NCBI GenBank assembly: GCA_036832975.1
Contig: DAITQM010000027.1
Location: 1 to 40,121 of the forward strand
Direction of reading: 5' to 3'
Length of the DNA stretch: 40,121 nt
Source: DAITQM01 sp036832975
Lineage (GTDB): Bacteria; Pseudomonadota; Gammaproteobacteria; Xanthomonadales; Wenzhouxiangellaceae
Position 1 is the stretch's first letter; every line of letters starts with the position of its first letter. The position numbers and the translations under genes were made by a program. Below are positions 24,851 to 33,756 of this stretch, piece by piece. The notes below the pieces were generated by a model. The model was not told where the DNA came from, searched no databases, and saw only the letters and a program-made list of their open reading frames with translations.

Positions 24851-26011
24851 ATGAACAGAGGTTCATGGTCCAGCCCGCTACGCCACGCAGCGCTCGCTGC
24901 AGCCGGCGGCGTTTGGTTGTGCCTGAGTTCCGCCGCTCCGGCTGCGGAATGGGGCCAATGGCGTGATTTTCTCGCCCAGGAACTGACTCCGGGGCAGTAC
25001 GAATGGGCCCGTGTCAAGACCGCGCCGCGGGCCCTCTGGCAGGCCGCCGAAACCGCCATTCTCCCCGATTTTGCCGCGGAATTGCTGCGCTTGGCCGGTG
25101 CCGGGCAGGCCACTACTCTCGAATTCAACTATCTGCGCGACAACGGCACGCTGTTCGATGGTGCTCCGGTAGCGGATGGCGGGCTGTTTTTGAACGAGCG
25201 CTCGCTGCAGCGCCAATGGTTCACCTCGGGCCTTTCCCACCGCTTCGACGAGACGAGTTCGGTGAGCGTCGCCGTCGTCCTGGCCCGCCAGCAGTACGGC
25301 AGTTCCAGCCTCGGCTTCGAGACCACCGATATGCTGAGCCGCGACCGCATCTATAACGGCCAGATCCACACGCCATACAACGAGGTGTCGCACGGCACCG
25401 GCCTGCGCTTCGGTTTTGCGACGCGCTTGTTCCGGGGGATCGGGTTGAACGCCGAATTCCAGTCGCGGATCGATATGGAGGGCTTCGCCAGCTTCAACGG
25501 CGTTTACGCCGCTCCTTCCGATCTCGATATCCCGGCCCGCATGACGGTCGGTATGAATTTCCCGCTGGCCGCGCACTTTCAACTGAAAGCCGACGTTCAG
25601 CGCGTGATGTACAGTGAAATCAGCGCGTTCCCCAGCCGCCTGCTGCCGCCTTCGTTCCTCTCGCTGCTTGGCGATTCCAACAGCCCGGACTTCGCCTGGA
25701 GCGACCGCAGCATTTACCGCTTCGGTTGGGTCTGGCAGCCGGTTTCGGCCCTGACCTTCGACTTTACCTACGCCACGCGGGCCCAACCATTGCCGTCGTC
25801 GGCGCTGCTCGCCGAGGCGCTGCGCGACAGTCTCGCCCGCAACAGCTTCACGCTGGCCGTGACCGGCGACGCCGGCCGTTTCGGCGAATGGATGGTGAAC
25901 ACTGCCTACGCCCCGACCGAATATGCTTTCGGCGGCAACGTACTCGGCGTCATCAGCAGCGAACTCGACAAATCCCTGGAAATCGAGTTCCTGTGGCGCC
26001 TGCGTTATTGA
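24851..26011 (+). CDS. Outer-membrane beta-barrel protein, possibly FadL-like
   Basis: 386 residues from the ATG at 24851, with GGGGG just upstream. The signal peptide ends near SSAAPAAEW. The mature protein is a run of amphipathic strands (for example SVSVAVVLARQQYGSSSLGFE, split by turns) with aromatic girdles, and it ends in LWRLRY, the aromatic C-terminus recognised by the Bam machinery. The segment SDLDIPARMTVGMNFPL followed by HFQLKADVQRVMYSEI resembles the FadL/OmpP1 pattern; the match is partial and the N-terminal hatch is not obvious. The substrate is unknown. It stands alone between thiD and recA. Confidence 0.7.
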   Translation: MNRGSWSSPLRHAALAAAGGVWLCLSSAAPAAEWGQWRDFLAQELTPGQYEWARVKTAPRALWQAAETAILPDFAAELLRLAGAGQATTLEFNYLRDNGTLFDGAPVADGGLFLNERSLQRQWFTSGLSHRFDETSSVSVAVVLARQQYGSSSLGFETTDMLSRDRIYNGQIHTPYNEVSHGTGLRFGFATRLFRGIGLNAEFQSRIDMEGFASFNGVYAAPSDLDIPARMTVGMNFPLAAHFQLKADVQRVMYSEISAFPSRLLPPSFLSLLGDSNSPDFAWSDRSIYRFGWVWQPVSALTFDFTYATRAQPLPSSALLAEALRDSLARNSFTLAVTGDAGRFGEWMVNTAYAPTEYAFGGNVLGVISSELDKSLEIEFLWRLRY

Positions 26012-26049
26012 CCCTCCTTCCCACTCCGCTCATCCGCCCGGCTGCCTGG

Positions 26050-26102
26050 CTGACAGGTCGGCGCGGCATTTCCTGACAAGCGAGCGCGGCTTTTCCTGAC
26101 AG
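26050..26102 (+). repeat. Three direct repeats with 23-bp period upstream of recA
   Basis: CTGACAG/A begins at 26050, 26073 and 26096, exactly 23 bp apart. The shared body is G-rich and ends in GCGCGGC-N2-TTC before the next unit. The third unit is cut after 7-12 bp. It lies just upstream of the recA -10 element. Confidence 0.7.
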
Positions 26103-26119
26103 GAGCGCTCCGGCGCCTG

Positions 26120-26128
26120 TGGGATAAT
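26120..26128 (+). promoter_or_regulatory. Extended -10 promoter element of recA
   Basis: TGG-GATAAT fits TGn-TATAAT with one mismatch, 36 bp before the recA GTG. There is no well-spaced -35; the nearest candidate, CTGACA at 26096, is 21 bp away. CTGT overlaps the element at 26117, but the second half of a CTGT-N8-ACAG LexA box is not conserved. Confidence 0.5.
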
Positions 26129-26163
26129 AGGCGGGTCGCAGCTTTCCATTCGGAGTCAATATT

Positions 26164-27204
26164 GTGGATGACAATCGCAGGCGGGCGCTGAGCGCCGCCC
26201 TTGGGCAGATCGAGAAGCAATTCGGCAAGGGCGCGGTGATGCGCATGGGCGATGGCACCTCGGTACGCAATATCGAGGTCATTTCGACCGGCTCGCTCGG
26301 TCTCGATGTCGCGCTCGGCATCGGCGGCCTGCCGCGCGGCCGGGTGGTGGAAATCTACGGCCCGGAATCGAGCGGCAAGACCACGATCGCTCTGCAGGCC
26401 GTGGCCGAAGCGCAGCGCGTTGGTGGAACGGCGGCGTTCGTCGATGCCGAACACGCGCTCGACCCCGGTTACGCCGGCAAGCTCGGCGTCAAGGTCGATG
26501 ACTTACTCGTCTCGCAGCCCGACACCGGCGAGCAGGCGCTGGAGATCACCGACATGTTGGTGCGCTCCGGAGCGGTCGATATCGTCGTCGTCGATTCCGT
26601 CGCCGCTTTGACGCCGAAAGCCGAAATCGAAGGCGAAATGGGCGATTCGCACGTCGGTCTGCAAGCGCGCCTGATGTCGCAGGCGTTGCGCAAACTGACG
26701 GCCAATATCAAACGTTCCAATTGCCTGGTGATCTTCATCAACCAGATCCGGATGAAAATCGGCGTGATGTTCGGCAGCCCGGAAACCACCACCGGCGGCA
26801 ACGCCCTCAAGTTCTACGCTTCGGTCCGGCTCGACATCCGCCGTATCGGCTCGATCAAGAAAGGCGACGAGGTGATCGGCAACGAAACCCGCGTCAAGGT
26901 CGTCAAGAACAAAATGGCACCGCCGTTCCGCCAGGCGACGTTCGAGATCCTGTATGGCGAAGGGATTTCACGGCTCGGTGAAGTCATCGACCTCGGCGTC
27001 GAACAGGGTCTGATCGGCAAATCGGGCGCCTGGTACAGTTACGGCGCTGACCGCATCGGTCAGGGCAAGGAAAACGCCCGGCAATTCTTGAAAGAGCACC
27101 CGGAAATCGCCGCCGAAGTCGAGACCCGGCTGCGCGAGAAGCTGATCGCCGGTCCGCCGCGCAACAGCACCGAGGATGACGAAGCGGCCGGCGGCGACGA
27201 TTGA
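26164..27204 (+). CDS. recA: Recombinase RecA
   Basis: 346 residues with a GTG start at 26164. Walker A is GPESSGKTT (66-74); Walker B is in VDIVVVDSVAAL. The L2 DNA-binding loop and the segment IFINQIRMKIGVMFG-SPETTTGGNALKF are intact, as is the acidic C-terminal tail (STEDDEAAGGDD). It forms filaments on single-stranded DNA, drives strand exchange and triggers LexA self-cleavage. recX follows after 6 bp, then alaS and csrA, the classical gammaproteobacterial order. A recognisable SOS box is missing upstream. Confidence 0.97.
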   Translation: MDDNRRRALSAALGQIEKQFGKGAVMRMGDGTSVRNIEVISTGSLGLDVALGIGGLPRGRVVEIYGPESSGKTTIALQAVAEAQRVGGTAAFVDAEHALDPGYAGKLGVKVDDLLVSQPDTGEQALEITDMLVRSGAVDIVVVDSVAALTPKAEIEGEMGDSHVGLQARLMSQALRKLTANIKRSNCLVIFINQIRMKIGVMFGSPETTTGGNALKFYASVRLDIRRIGSIKKGDEVIGNETRVKVVKNKMAPPFRQATFEILYGEGISRLGEVIDLGVEQGLIGKSGAWYSYGADRIGQGKENARQFLKEHPEIAAEVETRLREKLIAGPPRNSTEDDEAAGGDD

Positions 27205-27210
27205 TCCGGC

Positions 27211-27636
27211 ATGGGTGGCGAGCGGCGTACCCCGGACGAAGTCATCGCCCGGCTGCTGGCGCGTCGCGAGCACAGTCGCAGCGAGCTTTTGGCCAAGCTC
27301 GCCGCCCGCGGTTTCGAAACGCCGGCGTGCGAGGCGGCGCTCGATGAATTCGCGGCGCGCGGCTGGCAATCTGACCTCCGGTACGCCGTGGCCTATATCG
27401 CCGAACGATTGGCCCGCGGCTACGGCCCACTGAAAATCAAGGGCGAATTGCGCCAGCGCGGCGTGGCGGCGGCGGATATCGCCGCGGCGCTCGCCGAACT
27501 GGCGCCGGACTGGGGCGCGGCGGCCCGTGCCGCATTGGCCCGCTGCCGGCACACAGAGCCGGCCGCCCGCCGCGGCTGGCTCGAACGCCGCGGCTTTACC
27601 GCCGCCGAATGCAGATTAGCAATCACCGTACCATGA
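27211..27636 (+). CDS. recX: RecA modulator RecX
   Basis: 141 residues, within the family range. Three-helix repeats are visible: RTPDEVIARLLARREHSRSELLAKL, ...EAALDEFAARGWQSDLRYAVAYI, and ...GPLKIKGELRQRGVAAADIAAAL (each only as a partial match to the family). It binds along RecA filaments and limits their growth. It starts 6 bp after recA and its TGA overlaps the alaS ATG (ATGA), so alaS translation may be coupled to it. Confidence 0.88.
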   Translation: MGGERRTPDEVIARLLARREHSRSELLAKLAARGFETPACEAALDEFAARGWQSDLRYAVAYIAERLARGYGPLKIKGELRQRGVAAADIAAALAELAPDWGAAARAALARCRHTEPAARRGWLERRGFTAAECRLAITVP

Positions 27637-30293
27637 AAAAGAATTTACTTACGAGCGCCGAAATCCGCCGCCGCTTCATCGATTATTTCGCGGCGCGCGA
27701 CCACCAGGTCGTGCCGTCGAGTTCCCTGGTGCCGGCGCATGACCCGACGCTGTTGTTCACCAACGCCGGGATGGTGCAGTTCAAGGACGTTTTTCTCGGC
27801 GCCGAACGCCGGCCATACAGCCGCGCGGTCAGCGCCCAGCGTTGCGTGCGCGCCGGCGGCAAACACAACGACCTCGACCAGGTGGGTTACACGGCGCGCC
27901 ACCACACGTTTTTTGAAATGCTCGGCAATTTCAGTTTCGGCGATTACTTCAAGGCCGAAGCCATCCGCTACGCTTGGGATTTTCTGATCGGCACCATGCA
28001 CCTGCCGGCGGAGCGCTTGTGGATCACGGTCTATCACGACGACGACGAGGCCTACGAGCTGTGGGTCAAGGACATCGGTGTGCCGGCCGGACGGGTAACC
28101 CGCATCGGCGATGTCGCCGGCGGGGAGAAATATCGAAGCGACAATTTCTGGGCGATGGGCGATAGCGGCCCGTGCGGGCCGTGTACCGAGATTTTTTATG
28201 ACCACGGAGCGAAAATCCCCGGTGGCCCTCCAGGCACGCCCGAGGCGGATGGCGATCGTTACGTCGAAATCTGGAATCTGGTGTTCATGCAGTTCGACCG
28301 CGCCGCACAAGGCGAGATGCGGCCGCTGCCCAAGCCTTGCGTCGATACGGGCATGGGCCTCGAACGCCTCGCCGCCGTGGCCCAGGGTGTGCACAGCAAT
28401 TACGACATCGACTTGTTCCGGGCGCTGATCGCCGCGGCCCGGCGCCTGACCGGTGCCGCCGACGCTGCGGCGCCGTCGCTCAAGGTCATCGCCGACCATA
28501 TTCGCTCGGCCGCCTTTCTATTGGCCGACGGTGTGCTGCCGGCCAATGACGGCCGCGGTTACGTGTTGCGTCGGATCATCCGGCGCGCGGCGCGGCACGG
28601 TTACCAACTGGGCGTGCGCCAACCGTTCTTCTGGCGCATGGCCGAACCGCTGGCCGGCGAGATGGGCGAAGCCTACCCGGAACTGATCGCCGCCGGCGAG
28701 CGGATCGAGACGACGTTGCGCACCGAGGAGGAGCGGTTCAGCGAAACCTTGGCGCAGGGGATGGTGTTATTCGAACAGGCCCTGGCCGGGTTGACCGCCC
28801 AGACGGTACCCGGCGAGTTGATTTTCCGGCTCTACGATACCTACGGCTTCCCCCCCGACCTGACCGCCGATCTGGCGCGCGAGCGCGGCCTGCACGCCGA
28901 CCTCGACAGCTTTGCCGCCGAGATGGAGCGGCAGCGCGCCCGCGGCCGCGCCGCCAGCCAGTTCGGACTGGGAGCAACGATCAGCGCCGCGGCGGCCAAG
29001 GATCTGCCGCCGACGGAGTTTCTCGGCTACGAACAGTTGAAAAGCGACGACGCACGCCTGCTCGCCGTGCTCGTCGATGGTGAACCGGCCACGGCGCTCG
29101 AAGCGGGGCAGGCGGCGGCCGTGGTGCTTGACCGGACGCCGTTTTATGCCGAGTCCGGCGGTCAGGTGGGCGACAGCGGTACGCTCGCTGCCGGCGATAC
29201 GGTGTTCGAGGTCCACGACACCATCAAGATCGGCGGTCAGTTTTACGGCCACCTCGGGACGCTGCGCAACGGCCGGCTCGAACCGGGCATGATGCTCACC
29301 GCCGCCGTCGACCGCGAGCGCCGGACCGATATTGTCCGCCACCATTCGGCGACCCACTTGTTGCACGCGGCGCTGCGCCGCGTCCTCGGGCCGCATGTCG
29401 AGCAGAAAGGCTCGCTGGTCGCGGCCGATCGCCTGCGTTTCGATTTTTCCCACCCCAGGCCGGTGACCGTTGGCGAATTGCGCGACATCGAAAGCCTGGT
29501 CAACGCCGAGATCCGAGCCAACGCCAAGGCCGAGGTCCGTTATTCGAGCTTCGACGAAGCGGTCGCTTCAGGGGCGTTAGCGCTTTTCGGAGAAAAATAT
29601 GGCGAGACGGTGCGGGTGATGCGTTTCGGGGACTTTTCCGCCGAATTGTGCGGCGGCACCCACGTCCGCCGGGTCGGTGACATCGGGCAGTTCAAAATCG
29701 TGGCGGAAAGCGGCGTCGCGGCTGGTATCCGGCGCCTCGAAGCGGTCGCCGGGCGCCGTGCCGAGGACTGGATCGCCGGGCTCGAAGCGCGCCTCGCGAC
29801 GCTGGCCGGCTTGCTGAAAACAACGCCGGCCGCTTTGTCCGAGCGGGTTGGCCAATTGGTCAAGCAGAATGCCGAGTTGCAGCAAGAAGTCGAACGCTTG
29901 CGCCGCGAACAGACCGGCCGGGCCGTCGAATCGCTGGCCGCCGGGGCGCGGCGCATCGGCGACGTGGCGGTGCTCAGCAGCCGTTTCGCCAGCGCCGAAC
30001 CGGCGGCCATGCGGCAAGCCATCGATCGCTTGAAGCCGATGCTCGGCGAGGCGGTGATCGTACTCGGTGCCGGTGAACAGGACAAGGTGAGACTGGTGGT
30101 CGGCGTCACCCGGCCGCTGGCCGCCCGCCTCAAGGCCGGGGAACTCGCAGCGGAACTGGCAGTCTTGGTGGACGGGCGCGGCGGTGGGCGCGACGATCTG
30201 GCGCAGGCCGGCGGCACCGCGACCGGGCGGCTGGACGACGCGCTGGCCGCTGTTGTGCCATGGGTTGAAAGCCGCCTTGTAGGCCGCGGCTGA
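27633..30293 (+). CDS. alaS: Alanyl-tRNA synthetase
   Basis: 886 residues from the ATG at 27633 (E. coli AlaS has 876). The catalytic domain has LLFTNAGMVQFKDVFLG, KHNDLDQVGYTARHHTFFEMLGNFSFGDYF (read in two parts) and GMGLERLAAV. The editing domain has the zinc ligands HHSATHLLHAAL and ELCGGTHV. The C-terminal Ala domain has the glycine-rich end GGGRDDLAQAGG. It charges tRNA-Ala and clears mischarged Ser and Gly. The start overlaps recX by 4 bp. The frame could begin 24 bp earlier at 27609, but MKKNLLTSAEIRRRF is the natural N-terminus. Confidence 0.96.
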   Translation: MKKNLLTSAEIRRRFIDYFAARDHQVVPSSSLVPAHDPTLLFTNAGMVQFKDVFLGAERRPYSRAVSAQRCVRAGGKHNDLDQVGYTARHHTFFEMLGNFSFGDYFKAEAIRYAWDFLIGTMHLPAERLWITVYHDDDEAYELWVKDIGVPAGRVTRIGDVAGGEKYRSDNFWAMGDSGPCGPCTEIFYDHGAKIPGGPPGTPEADGDRYVEIWNLVFMQFDRAAQGEMRPLPKPCVDTGMGLERLAAVAQGVHSNYDIDLFRALIAAARRLTGAADAAAPSLKVIADHIRSAAFLLADGVLPANDGRGYVLRRIIRRAARHGYQLGVRQPFFWRMAEPLAGEMGEAYPELIAAGERIETTLRTEEERFSETLAQGMVLFEQALAGLTAQTVPGELIFRLYDTYGFPPDLTADLARERGLHADLDSFAAEMERQRARGRAASQFGLGATISAAAAKDLPPTEFLGYEQLKSDDARLLAVLVDGEPATALEAGQAAAVVLDRTPFYAESGGQVGDSGTLAAGDTVFEVHDTIKIGGQFYGHLGTLRNGRLEPGMMLTAAVDRERRTDIVRHHSATHLLHAALRRVLGPHVEQKGSLVAADRLRFDFSHPRPVTVGELRDIESLVNAEIRANAKAEVRYSSFDEAVASGALALFGEKYGETVRVMRFGDFSAELCGGTHVRRVGDIGQFKIVAESGVAAGIRRLEAVAGRRAEDWIAGLEARLATLAGLLKTTPAALSERVGQLVKQNAELQQEVERLRREQTGRAVESLAAGARRIGDVAVLSSRFASAEPAAMRQAIDRLKPMLGEAVIVLGAGEQDKVRLVVGVTRPLAARLKAGELAAELAVLVDGRGGGRDDLAQAGGTATGRLDDALAAVVPWVESRLVGRG

Positions 30294-30363
30294 CACGGCA
30301 ATGCGGGATCGGCCTACAACGCGACGAGACAATTGTTTACATTTTGTCGGGTGGAAATTCCCT

Positions 30364-30369
30364 TATAAT
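30364..30369 (+). promoter_or_regulatory. -10 element of a csrA promoter
   Basis: A perfect TATAAT, giving a start near 30376 and a leader of about 110 nt. The -35 is unclear; TTTACA lies 22 bp upstream, too far for a standard promoter. Confidence 0.5.
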
Positions 30370-30410
30370 CAGTAGAGAACATCGCTTTCCGGTTTTCAAT
30401 GCGGGCTGCA

Positions 30411-30475
30411 AGGAATTCAGGAAGGTCATGTGAGCCAACCGCCTCATGCAACAACAAACGCGAGGATGCACAGGA
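30411..30475 (+). promoter_or_regulatory. Paired AGGA motifs in the csrA leader (candidate CsrA sites)
   Basis: AGGA occurs at 30411 and 30419, and again at 30463 and 30472. That makes two close pairs, the last overlapping the Shine-Dalgarno sequence of csrA. CsrA binds A-N-GGA-like motifs and represses its own translation in E. coli. Confidence 0.6.
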
Positions 30476-30484
30476 GTAATTGTA

Positions 30485-30682
30485 ATGTTGATATTGACCA
30501 GAAGAGTAGGCGAGAAGCTGATCATCAACGAGGAAATTGTGGTCTCTGTATTGGCGGTCAAAGGAGCCCAGGTACGGATCGGGATCGAAGCCCCGAAAAA
30601 TGTCGAGGTTCACCGCGAGGAGATCTACGAGCGCATTCAGCGCGAACGGGAACAGGCCCAGGCATTCGCCAACAGCGCCTGA
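30485..30682 (+). CDS. csrA: Carbon storage regulator CsrA
   Basis: 65 residues from the ATG at 30485. It begins MLILTRRVGEKLIINEEI and has VRIGIEAPKNVEVHREEIYERI, with Arg44 and the beta-strand residues that contact RNA. It is a dimeric RNA-binding protein that controls carbon flow, motility and biofilm by blocking translation. The SD AGGAG is 9 bp upstream and itself part of a putative CsrA site. lysC, which lies between alaS and csrA in some relatives, is absent here. Confidence 0.97.
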   Translation: MLILTRRVGEKLIINEEIVVSVLAVKGAQVRIGIEAPKNVEVHREEIYERIQREREQAQAFANSA

Positions 30683-30710
30683 GCGCGGCATCGGCCCGTT
30701 GCCCATCCCC

Positions 30711-30738
30711 TCCCCGCCGGACACCTGACCGGCGGGGA
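30711..30738 (+). terminator. GC-rich hairpin after csrA
   Basis: TCCCCGCCGG / CCGGCGGGGA with an 8-base loop, 29 bp after the csrA stop. No T run follows, so it may be a stability hairpin rather than an intrinsic terminator. Confidence 0.5.
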
Positions 30739-30810
30739 ACGCCCCCCGCCCTCTCCGGACGAGCGCCCCCCAGGCCGCATGGGCTGGCGCTTGCGGTATT
30801 TACTAGTATT

Positions 30811-30839
30811 TTGCTCTTCTCCGCGCCGCCCGTTATGAT
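30811..30839 (+). promoter_or_regulatory. Sigma-70-type promoter for the exbB-msbA operon
   Basis: TTGCTC, a 17-bp spacer and TATGAT; start expected near 30846. A small hairpin (CGCTC / GAGCG, 30841-30855) lies at the start site. Confidence 0.6.
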
Positions 30840-30877
30840 GCGCTCTTTCCGAGCGTTGTTTCGACGGAGTGCTGAAC

Positions 30878-31522
30878 GTGTGGCAAAGTATGCTCAATAT
30901 CGTCGTCGCCGGCGGCTGGTTGATGTTGCCGATCATTCTTTGTTCGGCGCTGACCATGGCGATCGTCGTGGAACGGGCCATTGTGTTGCGCCGCCGGCGG
31001 GTGCTGCCGCGCGGGGTTTTCGAAACCGTTCAGCGCTGGGCGCACCAGCATGAACTCGACGACCAGCACGTCAACCACCTGCGCCGCGGTTCGCCGCTCG
31101 GCTGCGTCCTGGCCGCGGCGCTCGATAATCGCCACCGCGCCCGTGAAGTGGTCAAGGAGGCCGTCGAGGACACCGGCCGGCACGTGGCGCACGAACTCGA
31201 TCGCCACCTGATCACGCTCGGTACGCTGGCCGGGGTTTCGCCGCTGCTCGGCCTGCTCGGCACCGTGATCGGCATGATCAAGGTGTTTTCGGCGATCACT
31301 ATCCACGGTGTCGGGAAGGCCAACGAACTGGCCGGCGGTATATCGGAAGCGATGATCACGACCGCCGCAGGTTTGACCGTCGCCATCCCGGCCTATTTTT
31401 TCTATCGTTACTTTCGCGGGCGCGTGACGTCGTACATCGTGCTGATGGAAGCCCAGGCGCTGGCACTGATGCAAACTCTGGAGTCGCGCGGCGGCGCCAA
31501 CGACAATTTGCGCTGGGGCTGA
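30878..31522 (+). CDS. exbB: ExbB/TolQ-family proton channel protein
   Basis: 214 residues if the GTG at 30878 is used (GGAG 8 bp upstream); a GTG at 30869 or the ATG at 30890 are alternatives. Three membrane helices lie at about 7-30, 105-130 and 150-175. The conserved MotA/TolQ/ExbB pattern is GTLAGVSPLLGLLGTVIGMIKVF, then GISEAMITTAAGLTVAIPAYFFYRYF. With ExbD it converts the proton gradient into motion, normally for TonB-dependent uptake. Here it is the first gene of an operon with msbA and lpxK; no tonB is present. Confidence 0.88.
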   Translation: MWQSMLNIVVAGGWLMLPIILCSALTMAIVVERAIVLRRRRVLPRGVFETVQRWAHQHELDDQHVNHLRRGSPLGCVLAAALDNRHRAREVVKEAVEDTGRHVAHELDRHLITLGTLAGVSPLLGLLGTVIGMIKVFSAITIHGVGKANELAGGISEAMITTAAGLTVAIPAYFFYRYFRGRVTSYIVLMEAQALALMQTLESRGGANDNLRWG

Positions 31523-31525
31523 AGC

Positions 31526-31957
31526 ATGCAGTTCAGGCCGCCCGAAGGCGAGGATCCCGATGTCAATCTGACACCGTTGATCGATGTCGTTTTTCTATTG
31601 TTGATTTTTTTCATGGTCACGACGACCTTCGAACGTCAGGCGGCGGTCGAAATCCAGTTGCCTAAATCGACGCATGCGGCGCGTCTCGACGAGGAGCAGA
31701 ACCGTGAACTGGAACTGGTCATCGACGAGCGCGGCGCGATGTATCTCAACGGCGTCCCGCTCGCCAATTCGCGGCGTGTGACGTTACGCGCCGCGTTGCT
31801 GCAGGAGGCCGGGGAGCGGCGCGATCTGCCGCTCGTCATCCGCGCCGCGGCGCGCACCGCGCACCAGAACGTCATCCGGGCGATGGACGTGGCCGGCGAG
31901 ATCGGTCTGGCGCGGATCAGTTTCGCCACCGACCAGGTGGAAGAGGAAGAAGAATGA
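31526..31957 (+). CDS. exbD: ExbD/TolR-family biopolymer transport protein
   Basis: 143 residues. The single membrane helix has the family signature VNLTPLIDVVFLLLIFFMVTT, with the essential Asp in PLIDVVF, followed by a periplasmic domain (about 45-140) with VIDERGAMYLNGV and MDVAGEIGLARISF. It pairs with the preceding exbB gene (3 bp gap). The stop overlaps the msbA start (ATGA). Confidence 0.92.
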   Translation: MQFRPPEGEDPDVNLTPLIDVVFLLLIFFMVTTTFERQAAVEIQLPKSTHAARLDEEQNRELELVIDERGAMYLNGVPLANSRRVTLRAALLQEAGERRDLPLVIRAAARTAHQNVIRAMDVAGEIGLARISFATDQVEEEEE

Positions 31958-33756
31958 CCACCGGCGGTGCCGCCGCGTACCGCCGCCTGCTGGCCGATGC
32001 CCGCCGCCACTTTGGCATGTTGCTTTTCGCGGTCGCCGGCATGCTGCTCGACGCCGGAGCGCAATCCGGATTTATCTGGCTGCTCAAGCCCTTGATCGAT
32101 CAGGGTTTCGCCGCCGCCGCGCCGGCCCCGTCGGCGCCTTGGTTGCCAGCGGCCTGGCTGCCGGCGGCGATCTTGCTGTTGGTGGTGATGCGCAGCGCCG
32201 GTTATTTCGCCGGCGTCTACGGCGTCGAGCGGGTCGGGCGGCAGGTCGTTACCGATCTGCGCGCCCGGCTTTTCGGTCATTACCTTGTTCTGCCGGCGGC
32301 TTTTTATGACCGGCACAGCGCCGGTGAGTTGATTTCCCGAATCACCTATAACACCGACCAGGTCGCACAGGCGGCGACCCAGGGTTTGATTACGCTGGTC
32401 CGCGACAGCCTGACCGCCACCGGGTTGATCGCGGTCATGCTGTTGCACAGCCCACTTTTAGCGACCGCTGTGCTGCTTGTTGCGCCGGTGGTCGCTGTTG
32501 TCGTACTCGCCGTCAGCCACCGTTTCCGCCGCCTCAGCCACCGCATACAGCAGACGATGGGCGACGTGACGCAGGTCACCGAGGAAGCGGTCAACGGCTG
32601 GCAGGTGGTCAAGATTCACGCCGGCGAGAGCGACGAGCAGGCGCGTTTTGCCTTGGCCAACAGCGGCGCCCGGCGGTTGCACTTGCGCTTGATCGTCAAT
32701 CAATTGATCAGTTCGACCGTGATCCAGTGGTGCGCCGGGGCGGCGCTGGTGTTGATCTTGTGGCTCGCTACGGCTTCGCCGTGGGCCGGGCGGGTCAGCC
32801 CCGGGGCGTTCGTTTCCGTGCTCGCGGCGATGATTGCGGTGATCCCGCCGCTGAAACGTCTGGCGACGATCCACGCCACGATACAAAAAGGCATCGCCGC
32901 GGCGGAGAGCGTCTATCAAATTTTAGCTGTCGAACCTGAATCGATCGGCGGCGGATATCGCCCGGCCGAGTGCCGCGGCGAAGTGGTTTTCGAACAGGTC
33001 ACGTTCTCTTATCCGGGGGCGCGCGGCGTGGTGCTCAACGAGATCGACCTGACCTTGGCCGCCGGCCGCGTGACCGCCCTGGTCGGTCGTTCCGGCAGCG
33101 GCAAAACGACGCTCGCTTCTTTGCTACCGCGTTTTTACGACCCCTCCGCCGGGCGTATCCTGCTCGACGGCCGCGATCTCAGAGACTGGGATCTCGCCGC
33201 CCTGCGCGCCCGGATCGCCTATGTTGGCCAGGACGTGGTGCTGTTCAACGATACGATCGCCCGCAATATCGCTTATGGGGCGCTGGCCGGCGCTTCACCG
33301 GCGGCGGTCGAGGCCGCGGCGCGCGCCGCCCACGTCCTCGAATTCGCCGGCCGTCTGCCCGCCGGACTCGACACCGTGGTCGGCGACCGCGGGCATCTGC
33401 TGTCCGGCGGCGAAAGGCAGCGTCTGGCACTGGCCCGCGCCCTGCTCAAGGACGCGCCGATTCTGATCCTCGACGAAGCGACTTCGGCCCTCGACCGCGA
33501 ATCTGAAATCTGGATCCAAGAGGCGTTGGAGCGCCTGCTCGCCGGGCGCACGACGCTGGTCATCGCCCATCGCCTGGCGACGATCGAGCATGCCGATCAA
33601 ATTGTCGTGCTCGATCGTGGCCGCCTCGTCGAAAGCGGCACCCATGTCAGCCTGCTGGCCCGTCATGGGCTTTACCGGACGTTGTATGACGGCATCGTCA
33701 CCGCCGACCGGGCGGGCGGCGCGGCACGCGAGGCGGCCGAATGCGGCGGCGCCTGA
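31954..33756 (+). CDS. msbA: Lipid A export ABC transporter MsbA
   Basis: 600 residues, one ABC half-transporter. Six membrane helices span about 1-310, starting with MLLFAVAGMLLDAGAQSGFIW, and include the family stretch YDRHSAGELISRITYNTDQV. The nucleotide-binding domain has Walker A GRSGSGKTTL, Q-loop YVGQDVVLFNDTIARNIAYG, signature LSGGERQRLALARALL and Walker B ILILDEATSALD. It flips lipid A-core across the inner membrane. It overlaps exbD by 4 bp and lpxK by 16 bp, so the envelope genes form one translation-coupled unit. Confidence 0.95.
   Translation: MTTGGAAAYRRLLADARRHFGMLLFAVAGMLLDAGAQSGFIWLLKPLIDQGFAAAAPAPSAPWLPAAWLPAAILLLVVMRSAGYFAGVYGVERVGRQVVTDLRARLFGHYLVLPAAFYDRHSAGELISRITYNTDQVAQAATQGLITLVRDSLTATGLIAVMLLHSPLLATAVLLVAPVVAVVVLAVSHRFRRLSHRIQQTMGDVTQVTEEAVNGWQVVKIHAGESDEQARFALANSGARRLHLRLIVNQLISSTVIQWCAGAALVLILWLATASPWAGRVSPGAFVSVLAAMIAVIPPLKRLATIHATIQKGIAAAESVYQILAVEPESIGGGYRPAECRGEVVFEQVTFSYPGARGVVLNEIDLTLAAGRVTALVGRSGSGKTTLASLLPRFYDPSAGRILLDGRDLRDWDLAALRARIAYVGQDVVLFNDTIARNIAYGALAGASPAAVEAAARAAHVLEFAGRLPAGLDTVVGDRGHLLSGGERQRLALARALLKDAPILILDEATSALDRESEIWIQEALERLLAGRTTLVIAHRLATIEHADQIVVLDRGRLVESGTHVSLLARHGLYRTLYDGIVTADRAGGAAREAAECGGA

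Noticed and set aside
26050..26102. CRISPR array
   Set aside because: Three units with near-identical bodies and no unique spacers; this is a short direct repeat.
26100..26140. LexA box at recA
   Set aside because: CTGT at 26117 lacks the matching ACAG half 8 bp later; only a half-site remains.
30683..30868. tRNA-Ser gene after csrA, as in E. coli
   Set aside because: No cloverleaf or T-loop consensus is visible; only a GC-rich hairpin and a promoter.
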